Of a stretch of DNA of 64,000 bases, positions 1 to 7,679 are shown piece by piece. Numbering within the stretch: the first letter of the stretch is position 1; each line of letters starts with the position of its first letter. The position numbers and the translations under genes are program-made. The notes under the pieces are model-generated. The model made no database searches, was not told the origin of the DNA, and saw only the letters and a program-made list of their open reading frames with translations. The stretch comes from Pseudomonas putida (GTDB lineage: Bacteria; Pseudomonadota; Gammaproteobacteria; Pseudomonadales; Pseudomonadaceae), in NCBI RefSeq assembly GCF_005080685.1, contig NZ_CP039371.1:5580001-5644000 (forward strand), given 5' to 3'.

Positions 1-2
1 AG

Positions 3-50
3 GATCCGAGCCACCACTTGTGGGTGCAGAACGGCATCCATGTCGTCTGA
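3..50 (+). CDS. C-terminal end of an upstream gene (partial), possibly a large secreted adhesin
   Basis: Only the last 15 codons and a TGA stop are inside the window; the tail reads DPSHHLWVQNGIHVV. The next three genes are a complete type I secretion system, and in P. putida the LapHIJ exporter lies directly after the giant adhesin gene lapF. It is therefore a reasonable inference that this is the end of the exported RTX/LapF-type adhesin. The 15 residues alone cannot establish the family. Confidence 0.5.
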   Translation, partial: DPSHHLWVQNGIHVV

Positions 51-62
51 GGTCGCTGCAAC

Positions 63-84
63 CCGCCGGGCACACGCCCGGCGG
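63..84 (+). terminator. GC-rich hairpin between the upstream gene and the secretion operon
   Basis: A perfect 9-bp stem (63-71 with 76-84, sequence CCGCCGGGC) encloses a 4-nt ACAC loop just after the upstream stop codon. There is no T-tract behind it, so it may act as a partial terminator or mRNA 3'-end stabiliser. That would let some transcription pass from the adhesin gene into the exporter genes. Confidence 0.5.
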
Positions 85-112
85 CATGGAATGACAGCAG
101 TAAGGGAATGAT

Positions 113-1552
113 GTGAAGCGAAGCAATCCGCTGTCACCGCTGTTGCTGGGAGCCTGCGGGCTCCTGGTCCTGAGTTTCACCCTGAGTCCGCCGGCCATGG
201 CAGACAATGACATCGATCCACAACTGCGCACCATCGGGCCTTCGTTGCTACGCGATGCACCCAACGCCATCCCCGCCCGTCCCCCTACTGGCCAAGCCGC
301 CACCGGCCGCGATCGCCTCGGGCTGGCCGAGGCGGTAGTAGCCGCCGCGCAGTGGCACCCCAGCATTGCCGAAGCCATCGGCAACCTCTACAAGCAAGGC
401 GAGGGCATCACCGTGGCCCGCGCCGGTTACTACCCGCAAGTGAGCGGCGGCATCCGCGCCGGCTACGACACCGGCAACGGTGCCGATCGCGGCAGCCAGG
501 CGCTGAACCTCTCGCTCAAGCAGATGCTCTACGATTTCGGCAAGGTCGATAAGGCGGTGGATGCCGCGCGCGCCGCCGCAGCCCGGGCCCAGGCCAATAT
601 CCTGCTGGTGCTGGACGAGCTCGCCCGCGACACCGCGTACGCCTGGATCGAGACGCGTCGCTACGAGCAGCTCATGATCATCGCCCGCGACCAGATCCGC
701 GGCGTCGGCGATATCGCCGGCATGGCCCGTCAGCGCAGCGATATGGGGGCCAGCACCCGCAGCGATGTGGTGCAGGCCGAATCGCGCGTCGAGGCCGCCC
801 GCGCCACCCTCGAGGAATACCAGTCGCAGTACGAACGCTGGCGCTCCACCCTCGCCGCCCTGCTCGGGCGTGTCACGCCACCGGCCCTGGCCGAGGAGTC
901 GCCGCCGGAGCTGGACAGCGCCTGCAAGCGCCCGGGCGCCGGAGACGACCGCTTGCCGGCCGTGCTCATGGCCCTGGCCCAGCGCGCCCAGTCCCAGGCC
1001 GAACTGGCCCAGGCCAAGGCCGAGGCCTACCCGACGCTGTCGCTGCAACCTCAGGTCAATCACTACCTGGACAACGACTACGACCGCGACAACAGCCGCC
1101 TCGACCGTACCCAGGCGGGCATTTACCTGAACCTCGAGGTACCGATCTACCAGGGCGGCGCGATCAATGCCCGCTCCCGCGCCGCCGGCTACGCATTGAC
1201 TGCCGCCGATTCGGCCGAGGATGCCGCCCGCCTGCAAGCGCGGCGCGGCCTGGCCGAGGCCATGGCACAAACGTCCGGCCTGGGCCGGCGCCTGAGTTCG
1301 CTGGAGGCACGCCAGGGCAGCATTCAGGAAGCGCGCATGCTCTACGGCCGGCAATACCTGGACCTGGGAACCCGGCCACTGCTCGACCTGCTCAACGCCG
1401 AACAGGAAATCTACCAGTCCCGCTTCGACCTCGCCGGCACGCGCTCGGACCTGCTGCGCCTGGATGTCGACTGCCTCTACAACACCGGGGCCCTGCGCAC
1501 CGCCTTCGGGCTCGAAGGGCGCAACCTGCAAGGTGTGGAGATCGAGCCATGA
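113..1552 (+). CDS. lapH: TolC-family outer membrane channel of a type I secretion system (LapH-like)
   Basis: 479 aa. Outer membrane/periplasmic duct that completes a type I secretion channel. The GTG start at 113 is preceded by an AAGGG ribosome site at 102-106. Residues 1-30 form a signal peptide (hydrophobic core LLVLSFTLS, cleavage expected after AMA). The rest has the alternating Ala/Gln/Glu-rich helices of TolC/OEP proteins in two halves, for example residues around 170-250 and 380-450, and the length is typical of the family. Its stop overlaps the ATG of the ABC transporter gene (ATGA), and an HlyD-like gene follows, so the three form one operon. The lapH symbol is by analogy to the P. 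putida lapF-lapHIJ order; the paralogous LapE is the alternative, but that gene is usually not linked to its ABC partner. Confidence 0.85.
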   Translation: MKRSNPLSPLLLGACGLLVLSFTLSPPAMADNDIDPQLRTIGPSLLRDAPNAIPARPPTGQAATGRDRLGLAEAVVAAAQWHPSIAEAIGNLYKQGEGITVARAGYYPQVSGGIRAGYDTGNGADRGSQALNLSLKQMLYDFGKVDKAVDAARAAAARAQANILLVLDELARDTAYAWIETRRYEQLMIIARDQIRGVGDIAGMARQRSDMGASTRSDVVQAESRVEAARATLEEYQSQYERWRSTLAALLGRVTPPALAEESPPELDSACKRPGAGDDRLPAVLMALAQRAQSQAELAQAKAEAYPTLSLQPQVNHYLDNDYDRDNSRLDRTQAGIYLNLEVPIYQGGAINARSRAAGYALTAADSAEDAARLQARRGLAEAMAQTSGLGRRLSSLEARQGSIQEARMLYGRQYLDLGTRPLLDLLNAEQEIYQSRFDLAGTRSDLLRLDVDCLYNTGALRTAFGLEGRNLQGVEIEP

Positions 1553-3714
1553 ACGATACCGTCAACCTGGCCCAGACTGGCCAGGCGCCAAGCAGCGAAC
1601 ACCTGGTGACCCCGCGTCCCGACCTTGGGCCATGGCTGGAGGTGATGCTCCAGGTAGCCCATCACTATCGTCTCGATGTTTCGCCCCAGCGAATCCGCCT
1701 GGCTGCGGTCGAAGATGCCCGCCCGCTGGACGAGATCCTCAGGCACATGGCCCGCCAGGCCGGGCTTACGCTGCGCTTCGTGCGTTTCGACGCCAAGGGC
1801 TTGCGGCAGTGGCGCACGCCGCTGGTGCTGGAACTGGACGATGGTCAATTGGCCACCGTCGAAGCGGTCACCGAGGAAAACGAACTGGCCGTGGTCTTCG
1901 CTGGCGACCAGGGCCTGACTTCCCGCCTGCCCCGAGAGGCACTGGAAGGCCGCATCGTTCGCGTGGCATTGATGCGCCCGGCACGCCCGCTGCGCGACGT
2001 GCGCACCGACGACTACACCGCGCCCTACGACCGCCACTGGTTCGCCCGCATCGTACTGCGCGACCTGCGCCCCTATGGCCAGGTGATGATCGCCTCCCTG
2101 GTGGCCAACGTGCTGGCCCTGGCCGGGGTGCTGTTCTCGATGCAGGTCTATGACCGGGTGATCCCGGCCGAGTCGCTGCCGACCTTGTATGTGCTGTTCG
2201 GCGGGGTGGTACTGGCGTTGGGGTTCGACTTCAGCATGCGCCTGCTGCGCCTGAAGGTCACCGACCTGCTCGGCAAGCGCGCCGACCTGCGGGTGTCCGA
2301 CCTGGTCTATGGCCATGCGCTGCGCCTGCGCAACTCGGTGCGGCCGAAGTCCACCGGGTCTTTCATTTCGCAGTTGCGCGAGCTGGAATCGATCCGCGAC
2401 CTGATCACCTCGAGCACCGCCACGGCCCTGGCCGACCTGCCGTTCTTCCTGCTGTTCCTGTTCGTGTTCTGGCTGATCGGCGGGGTGCTGGTCATCATCC
2501 CGTTGGTGGCATTGCTGGCCATGGTCCTGCCTGGGCTGCTGGCGCAGCGGCGCCTGGCGCGCCTGGCCAATGCGTCGATGCGCGAGTCGGCGCTGCGCAA
2601 CGCGATGCTGGTGGAAAGCATCCAGGGCCTGGACGAAATCAAGGCCCTGCAGGCCGAGGCGCGCTTCGAGCGCCAATGGAACCAGTACAACGCCGCCTGC
2701 GCGCACACCAACCTGCGTCTGCGCACCCTCACCAACGGCCTGGTGACCTGGACCCAGAACGTCCAGGGCGCGGTGTTCGCCGTGGTCATCGTGGTCGGCG
2801 CGCCGATGGTCATCGCCGGCGACCTCACCACCGGTAGCCTGGTGGCGGCCTCGATGCTGTCGTCGCGGATGATGGCGCCGCTGGCGCAACTGACCCACGT
2901 GCTGACCCGCTGGCAGCAGGCCAAGGTGGCCTTGCAGGGGCTGGACAAGCTCATGCAGTCGCCGGTCGATCATCCCGAAGGCGAGGCCCGCGTACACCTG
3001 CCGGCGATTCGCGGCGAGTACGCCCTGCGCCAGGCCAACTTCCGCTACAGCCCCGAATCCCCGCCGGTGCTGAACATCGGTCAGCTTGACAAACCGGGCG
3101 AACGCATCGCCGTGCTCGGGCGCAACGGCGCCGGCAAGTCCACCCTGCTGCAAGCCCTGGGTGGGGCGATGGACCTGGTCGAAGGCGAGATCACGCTGGA
3201 CGGCATCGCCCTGGCCCACCTCGACCCCGCCGACCTGCGCCGCGACGTCGGCCTGCTGCCGCAGTACGCTCGCCTGTTCCACGGCACCCTGCGGGAAAAC
3301 CTCACCCTCGGCGCCGGCCAAGCCAGCGATCAGGAGCTGGTCGCGGCATTGGCCGCCACCGGGGCACTGGACTTCGTGCGACGCCTGCCCAAGGGCATGG
3401 ACCACCTGATCCTCGAAGGCGGCCTGGGCCTGTCCGGTGGCCAGCGCCAGGCCCTGGTGCTGTCGCGGCTGCTGGTGCGCCAACCGCAAGTGCTGCTGCT
3501 GGACGAACCCACGGCCTCGCTGGACGACATGACCGAGCGCAAGCTGCTGGATAACCTGGAACGCTTCTGCCAGGGCCGCACCTTGCTGATCGCCACCCAC
3601 CGCCTGAGTGTGTTGCAGCGGGTGGACCGGATCATCGTGCTCGATGGCGGGCGCATCGTCGTCGACGACCTGCGCGATGCCGCGCTGGCCAAACTGCAAG
3701 GAGGCCAGGCATGA
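1549..3714 (+). CDS. lapI: Type I secretion ABC transporter/permease with degenerate C39 domain (LapI-like)
   Basis: 721 aa. Inner membrane ABC exporter that recognises and pumps an adhesin-type substrate. The N-terminal ~150 residues resemble a C39 peptidase domain, but the usual catalytic Cys segment is replaced (LEVMLQVAHHY, no Cys). This is the C39-like substrate-docking domain found in LapB/HlyB-type exporters rather than a protease. About six hydrophobic segments lie between residues 175 and 430. The nucleotide-binding domain has Walker A GRNGAGKS (524-531), signature LSGGQ (628-632), Walker B VLLLDEP (648-654) and the H-loop His at 684. The start overlaps the upstream stop by 4 nt, and its own stop overlaps the next ATG by 4 nt, indicating translational coupling. 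Confidence 0.88.
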   Translation: MNDTVNLAQTGQAPSSEHLVTPRPDLGPWLEVMLQVAHHYRLDVSPQRIRLAAVEDARPLDEILRHMARQAGLTLRFVRFDAKGLRQWRTPLVLELDDGQLATVEAVTEENELAVVFAGDQGLTSRLPREALEGRIVRVALMRPARPLRDVRTDDYTAPYDRHWFARIVLRDLRPYGQVMIASLVANVLALAGVLFSMQVYDRVIPAESLPTLYVLFGGVVLALGFDFSMRLLRLKVTDLLGKRADLRVSDLVYGHALRLRNSVRPKSTGSFISQLRELESIRDLITSSTATALADLPFFLLFLFVFWLIGGVLVIIPLVALLAMVLPGLLAQRRLARLANASMRESALRNAMLVESIQGLDEIKALQAEARFERQWNQYNAACAHTNLRLRTLTNGLVTWTQNVQGAVFAVVIVVGAPMVIAGDLTTGSLVAASMLSSRMMAPLAQLTHVLTRWQQAKVALQGLDKLMQSPVDHPEGEARVHLPAIRGEYALRQANFRYSPESPPVLNIGQLDKPGERIAVLGRNGAGKSTLLQALGGAMDLVEGEITLDGIALAHLDPADLRRDVGLLPQYARLFHGTLRENLTLGAGQASDQELVAALAATGALDFVRRLPKGMDHLILEGGLGLSGGQRQALVLSRLLVRQPQVLLLDEPTASLDDMTERKLLDNLERFCQGRTLLIATHRLSVLQRVDRIIVLDGGRIVVDDLRDAALAKLQGGQA

Positions 3715-4895
3715 GCAACCACGAACTTCCCGCCTCGTACCTCGATGGCCAGGACGACCAGGCGGTGCTGCGCGCCGGCCGGGTGATCATGGTCTGCGCC
3801 GTCATGCTCGCCGCCTTCCTCGCCTGGGCCGCCTGGTTCGAGGTGACCGAAGTCTCCACTGGCACCGGCAAGGTCATCCCCAGCTCCCGCGAGCAGGTGA
3901 TCCAGTCGTTCGAAGGCGGTATCGTCGCGCAGATGAACGTGGCCGAGGGCGACCTGGTCGAGCGCGGCCAGATCCTCGCCCAGCTCGACCCGACCAAGAC
4001 CGCCTCCAGTGTCGGCGAAAGCGAGGCCAAGTACCGCGCCGCCACGGCCAGCGTGGCTCGCTTGCGCGCCGAGGTCACCGGCAAGCCGCTGAGTTTTCCC
4101 GACAGCTTGCGCGACTCTCCCGAATTGATCGAGACCGAAACTGCCTTGTACCAGACCCGCCGCCGCGGCCTGGAGCAAACCCTGGCGGGCATCGAGGATT
4201 CGTTGCGCTTGGTGCGCAGCGAACTGCAGATCACCGAGAACCTGGCCAAGATGGGGGCTTCGAGCCGGGTCGAGGTGATCCGCCTGAACCGCCAGCGCTC
4301 GGAACTGGAACTCAAGGCCAACGAAGCCCGTTCCGACTACCTGGTGCGGGCCCGGGAAGATCTGGCCAAGGCCAGCGCCGAAGCCGACAGCCTGTCGGAG
4401 GTGATCCGCGGGCGCAGCGATTCGCTGACGCGCCTGACCCTGCGCTCGCCGGTGCGCGGCATCGTCAAGGACATCGAAGTCAACACCCTGGGCGGCGTGG
4501 TGCAGCCGGGTGGCCAGGTGATGAAGATCGTGCCGATGGACGAGCGCCTGCTGATCGAGACCCGCATCGCCCCACGCGATATCGCCTTCATTCACCCCGA
4601 CCAGGCGGCCAAGGTGAAGATCAGCGCCTACGATTATTCGGTGTACGGCGGCCTGGACGGCAAGGTCGTGGGCATCTCGCCGGACACCTTGCAGGATGAG
4701 GTGAAACCGGAGATCTACTATTACCGGGTGTTCATCCGCACCGAGCAGGACAGCCTGCAGAACAAGGCCGGCAAGCGGTTCGCGATCGTGCCGGGGATGA
4801 TTGCCACGGTGGACATCCGCACGGGGGAGAAGACCATTCTCGATTACCTGATCAAACCGTTGAACCGGGCCAAGGAGGCGCTGCGCGAGCGGTAA
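3711..4895 (+). CDS. lapJ: HlyD-family membrane fusion protein of type I secretion (LapJ-like)
   Basis: 394 aa. Periplasmic adaptor linking the ABC exporter to the TolC-like channel. It has a short cytoplasmic N-terminus, one transmembrane segment at about residues 25-42 (MVCAVMLAAFLAWAAWF), a lipoyl/barrel half (GTGKVIPSSREQVIQSFEGG), a long coiled-coil hairpin at roughly 90-240 (including ELELKANEARSDY), the second lipoyl half with RSPVRGIVKDIEVNT, and a beta-barrel C-terminus. Size and architecture match HlyD/LapC proteins. ATGA overlap with the ABC gene shows it is the third gene of the operon. Confidence 0.88.
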   Translation: MSNHELPASYLDGQDDQAVLRAGRVIMVCAVMLAAFLAWAAWFEVTEVSTGTGKVIPSSREQVIQSFEGGIVAQMNVAEGDLVERGQILAQLDPTKTASSVGESEAKYRAATASVARLRAEVTGKPLSFPDSLRDSPELIETETALYQTRRRGLEQTLAGIEDSLRLVRSELQITENLAKMGASSRVEVIRLNRQRSELELKANEARSDYLVRAREDLAKASAEADSLSEVIRGRSDSLTRLTLRSPVRGIVKDIEVNTLGGVVQPGGQVMKIVPMDERLLIETRIAPRDIAFIHPDQAAKVKISAYDYSVYGGLDGKVVGISPDTLQDEVKPEIYYYRVFIRTEQDSLQNKAGKRFAIVPGMIATVDIRTGEKTILDYLIKPLNRAKEALRER

Positions 4896-4929
4896 GGATG
4901 GGGTTTGGGGCATGCGGAGCCCGGCGGTG

Positions 4930-4967
4930 AGGTTGTGGGGGTTGCGGATATCGAGCGCCGCCCGCGC
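4930..4967. repeat. REP-type palindrome fragment
   Basis: The stretch ending in GATATCGAGCGCCGCCCGCG (from 4947) matches the arm of the REP elements seen near 47.1-48.1 kb. It sits alone between the secretion operon and cheV, so it looks like a REP singlet or remnant. It is not part of the cheV coding sequence. Confidence 0.5.
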
Positions 4968-5033
4968 AAAAACCTAAAGCCCACCCAATCCAGGCCGATA
5001 ACCCGTCATCCCCCGTCTTCCTCGAAGGTCACC

Positions 5034-5933
5034 ATGCCCACGCAAAACGCCCGCGCGGACTCGCTGTCGCTGCTGCTGTTCACGTTGCGCAGCGGCAAGC
5101 TGATGGCAATCAACCTGCTCAAGGTCAGCGAAATCATCACCTGCCCACCGCTGACCCGGCTGCCCGAAGCGCACCCGCACGTAAAAGGCGTGGCCACCCT
5201 GCGCGGCAATTCGCTGTCGGTGATCGACCTGTCGCGGGCCATCGGCGAGCGCCCACTGGCCGACCCCGACGGCGGCTGCCTGATCGTCACCGAGATCAGC
5301 CGCTCGCGCCAGGGCCTGCACGTGCAGGCGGTGAGCCGCATCGTGCATTGCCTGAGCACCGACATCAAACCGCCGCCCTTCGGCTCGGGCAACCGCTCGT
5401 TCATCACCGGCGTGACCCGTGTGGACAACACGCTGGTACAGGTGCTGGATATCGAGAAAGTCATCCACGCGATTGCCCCTCCCGCGCCTGAAGCGCACCC
5501 CGGCGAGCTGGACGAGGAAGCGGCCAGTCTGTTGGCCGCCGCCAATATCCTGGTGGTCGATGACAGCCAGGTCGCCTTGCAGCAATCAGTGCACACCCTG
5601 CGCAACCTCGGCATCGAATGCCACACCGCGCGCAGCGCCAAGGACGCGATCAACGTACTGCTGGAACTGCAGGGTACCGCCCAGGAAATCAACATCGTCG
5701 TCTCCGATATCGAGATGTCGGAGATGGATGGCTACGCCTTCACCCGCACCCTGCGCGAGACCCCGGACTTCCAGCACCTGTACGTGCTGCTGCACACCTC
5801 GCTGGACAGCACCATGAGCGGCGAGAAGGCCAGGCAGGCCGGGGCCAACGCCATCCTCACCAAGTTTTCCTCGCCCGAGCTGACTGATTGCCTGGTTGTG
5901 GCGGCGCGGGCCGTGGTGTTCGGCGAGCGTTGA
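5034..5933 (+). CDS. cheV: Chemotaxis coupling protein CheV (CheW domain plus receiver)
   Basis: 299 aa. Couples chemoreceptors to CheA and is itself phosphorylatable. Residues ~10-155 form a CheW-like domain (LLLFTLRSGKLMAINLLKVSEI, VKGVATLRGNSLSVIDLSRAIG). Residues ~175-299 form a receiver domain with the acidic pair VVDDS, phospho-acceptor Asp225 in VVSDIEMSEMDG, the conserved Thr in LHTS and Lys in LTKF. An upstream in-frame TTG at 4905 exists, but it would add residues encoded by the REP-like sequence; ATG 5034 has GAAGG upstream and gives the usual CheV N-terminus. It follows the adhesin exporter by 138 nt and is probably transcribed separately. Confidence 0.9.
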   Translation: MPTQNARADSLSLLLFTLRSGKLMAINLLKVSEIITCPPLTRLPEAHPHVKGVATLRGNSLSVIDLSRAIGERPLADPDGGCLIVTEISRSRQGLHVQAVSRIVHCLSTDIKPPPFGSGNRSFITGVTRVDNTLVQVLDIEKVIHAIAPPAPEAHPGELDEEAASLLAAANILVVDDSQVALQQSVHTLRNLGIECHTARSAKDAINVLLELQGTAQEINIVVSDIEMSEMDGYAFTRTLRETPDFQHLYVLLHTSLDSTMSGEKARQAGANAILTKFSSPELTDCLVVAARAVVFGER

Positions 5934-6069
5934 CCAGCACCCGTCATAATTGACAGGTGGGGCGTCTGCCCTGGCGCTGTTATATTCAGCGACAAACTCC
6001 CTGGCTCGAGTCCAGGGGTGTCTCGGGCATAATTCGCGCCCCTCGCATGTTTTTTTGCCGGAATCGCGT

Positions 6070-6381
6070 ATGAAGTTTCTCAGCACTCTCCTGATTTCCT
6101 ATGCGCTGTTCAGCGGCGTCGCCCAGGCTTCAAGCAGCCAGGCCTGGGACGACTACCGCAAGAAGGTGGTCGATGCCTGTCTCCACGCCAGCCAGCTCAA
6201 GGCCCCGTATGTGCTCAGCAAACTCGCCGAGTTCGACGACCAGGTCGGCATCAGCGCGCTGTTGATCGAAGGGATGTACCCGCAGAAGCACATGAACGGC
6301 CAGCGAGGCACCGAGTTGTGCCTGTACAACCGCGAGAAAGCGGTGGCCTCGGTCAGCGAGTGGAATCCAGGGGTCAAATAA
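6070..6381 (+). CDS. Small exported protein of unknown function
   Basis: 103 aa. Function not recognised. Residues 1-20 form a Sec signal peptide (MKFLSTLLISYALFSGVAQA, cut expected after AQA). The mature part of about 83 residues holds two cysteines (in DACLHAS and TELCLYN) that could form a disulphide, and a moderately charged helical composition. ATG 6070 is chosen over the upstream in-frame start because only it yields a signal peptide. It is a single gene between cheV and the RND operon, with no link to either apparent from sequence. Confidence 0.75.
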   Translation: MKFLSTLLISYALFSGVAQASSSQAWDDYRKKVVDACLHASQLKAPYVLSKLAEFDDQVGISALLIEGMYPQKHMNGQRGTELCLYNREKAVASVSEWNPGVK

Positions 6382-6423
6382 GCAAGGCGTAGTCATTGGC
6401 AATTGGCCATTGCCGCGGCGAAA

Positions 6424-6478
6424 CTGTCAGCGCTGTCAGCCTGACGTCACGCTGGCGACCCGGTTCGGGCGCTATAAC
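6424..6478 (+). promoter_or_regulatory. Candidate promoter and response-regulator site of the RND operon
   Basis: Two direct copies of CTGTCAG (6424-6430 and 6433-6439) run into a GTCAG-C-CTGAC palindrome (6435-6445). A TATAAC -10-like hexamer lies at 6473-6478, 38 nt before the operon's ATG. Repeats of this kind in front of a pump operon carrying its own OmpR-type regulator suggest an autoregulatory binding site. No good -35 is visible, as expected for an activator-dependent promoter. This is inference only. Confidence 0.35.
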
Positions 6479-6515
6479 CTGACTATCCCCTATCCTGGCC
6501 AAGGTCCCCGCCACG

Positions 6516-7679
6516 ATGCGCCTTCGCACCCGTTCCCTATTCCTTGCCGGCGCAGCGCTGCTGGCGCTGTTGCTTCTGGCCGCCTGGTTCGGCTTGCGCC
6601 AGGGCACTCCTGCCAACCATGCACAGGCCGCCGTGCCGGTGCGGGTGGTCAGCGTCGCGCAGCAGGACGTGCCGCGCTTCGCCAGCGCCATCGGCTCGGT
6701 ACAGTCGCTGCACAGTGTCGAGATCCGGCCCCAGGTCGAGGGCGTGCTGACCCAAGTACTAGTCAAGGAAGGCCAGTGGGTCAAGGCCGGCGATCTGCTC
6801 GCCACCCTCGATGACCGGGCCATTCGCGCCAGCCTCGACCAGGCCCGCGCCCAGCTCGGCCAGAGCCAGGCGCAATTGCAGGTGGCTCATGTCGACCTGC
6901 GCCGCTACCGCCTGCTGAGCACCGACGACGGGGTATCCAAGCAGACCCTCGACCAGCAGCAGGCCTTGGTCAACCAGCTGCAGGCCACGGTCAAGGGCAA
7001 CCAGGCGGCCATCGATAATGCCCAGGTGCAGCTTTCCTACACGCAGATCCGCTCACCGGTCACGGGGCGGGTCGGCATCCGTAACGTCGATCCCGGCAAC
7101 CTGGTCCGCACCAGCGATACCCAGGGGTTGTTCAGTGTCACCCAGATCGACCCGATCGCGGTGGAGTTCGCCCTGCCGCAACAGATGCTGCCCACCCTGC
7201 AGCGCTTGCTCGAAGCGCCCACGCCGGCCTTGGTAGAGGCATACATGGACGCCAACGGCGACCGCAACCTGCTCGGCGAAGGCCACCTGGCGCTGATCGA
7301 CAACCAGATCTCGGCCACTACCGGCACGGTGCGGGTCAAGGCCGAGTTCGACAACAAGGCCGGCCACCTGTGGCCTGGCCAGCTGGTCACCATCCGCCTG
7401 CGTACCGCCGTCGACGAGAACGCCCTGGTGGTGCCGCCCCCGGTGGTGCAACGTGGTGCCGAGGGGCATTTCGTCTATCGCCTGGACGGCGACAAGGTCA
7501 CCAGCGTACCGGTCAAGGTGTTGTACCAGGACAGCGAATTGAACATCATCGCCGGGGTAAAGCCTGGTGAGCGCCTGGTGCTCGACGGCCAGTCGCGGCT
7601 CAAGCCCGGCGCACGGGTCGAAGTCACAGCGGGCGCGCCAGCCCCGGAGCAAGTCGCCGCTAGCCGGAGCCAGCCATGA
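6516..7679 (+). CDS. RND efflux periplasmic adaptor (membrane fusion protein)
   Basis: 387 aa. Periplasmic adaptor of a tripartite RND efflux pump. An N-terminal signal/anchor (residues 8-26, LFLAGAALLALLLLAAWFG) is followed by the lipoyl half-motif VEIRPQVEGVLTQVLVKEGQWVKAGDLL, an alpha-hairpin (about 100-170), the second half with YTQIRSPVTGRVGIRNVDPGNLV, and a beta-barrel/membrane-proximal region ending near VLDGQSRLKPGARVEV. This is the MdtA/MexA-type HAE1 adaptor pattern. Its stop overlaps the start of the pump gene (ATGA). No outer membrane factor gene is in this operon, so a TolC/OprM from elsewhere would be needed. Confidence 0.88.
   Translation: MRLRTRSLFLAGAALLALLLLAAWFGLRQGTPANHAQAAVPVRVVSVAQQDVPRFASAIGSVQSLHSVEIRPQVEGVLTQVLVKEGQWVKAGDLLATLDDRAIRASLDQARAQLGQSQAQLQVAHVDLRRYRLLSTDDGVSKQTLDQQQALVNQLQATVKGNQAAIDNAQVQLSYTQIRSPVTGRVGIRNVDPGNLVRTSDTQGLFSVTQIDPIAVEFALPQQMLPTLQRLLEAPTPALVEAYMDANGDRNLLGEGHLALIDNQISATTGTVRVKAEFDNKAGHLWPGQLVTIRLRTAVDENALVVPPPVVQRGAEGHFVYRLDGDKVTSVPVKVLYQDSELNIIAGVKPGERLVLDGQSRLKPGARVEVTAGAPAPEQVAASRSQP

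Noticed and set aside
248..1531. 427-aa minus-strand frame opposite the TolC-like gene, and similar long antisense frames (for example 8618-11686 and 1477-3699)
   Set aside because: High-GC shadow frames of well-supported genes; Gly/Gln/His-rich composition and no domain.
4905..5033. Upstream TTG start for cheV
   Set aside because: The added residues come from REP-like sequence and are not part of the CheW domain.
5950..5986. TTGACA (5950-5955) with TATATT (5981-5986) as a promoter for the 103-aa gene
   Set aside because: The 25-nt spacing is far too long for a sigma-70 promoter; not reported as a feature.
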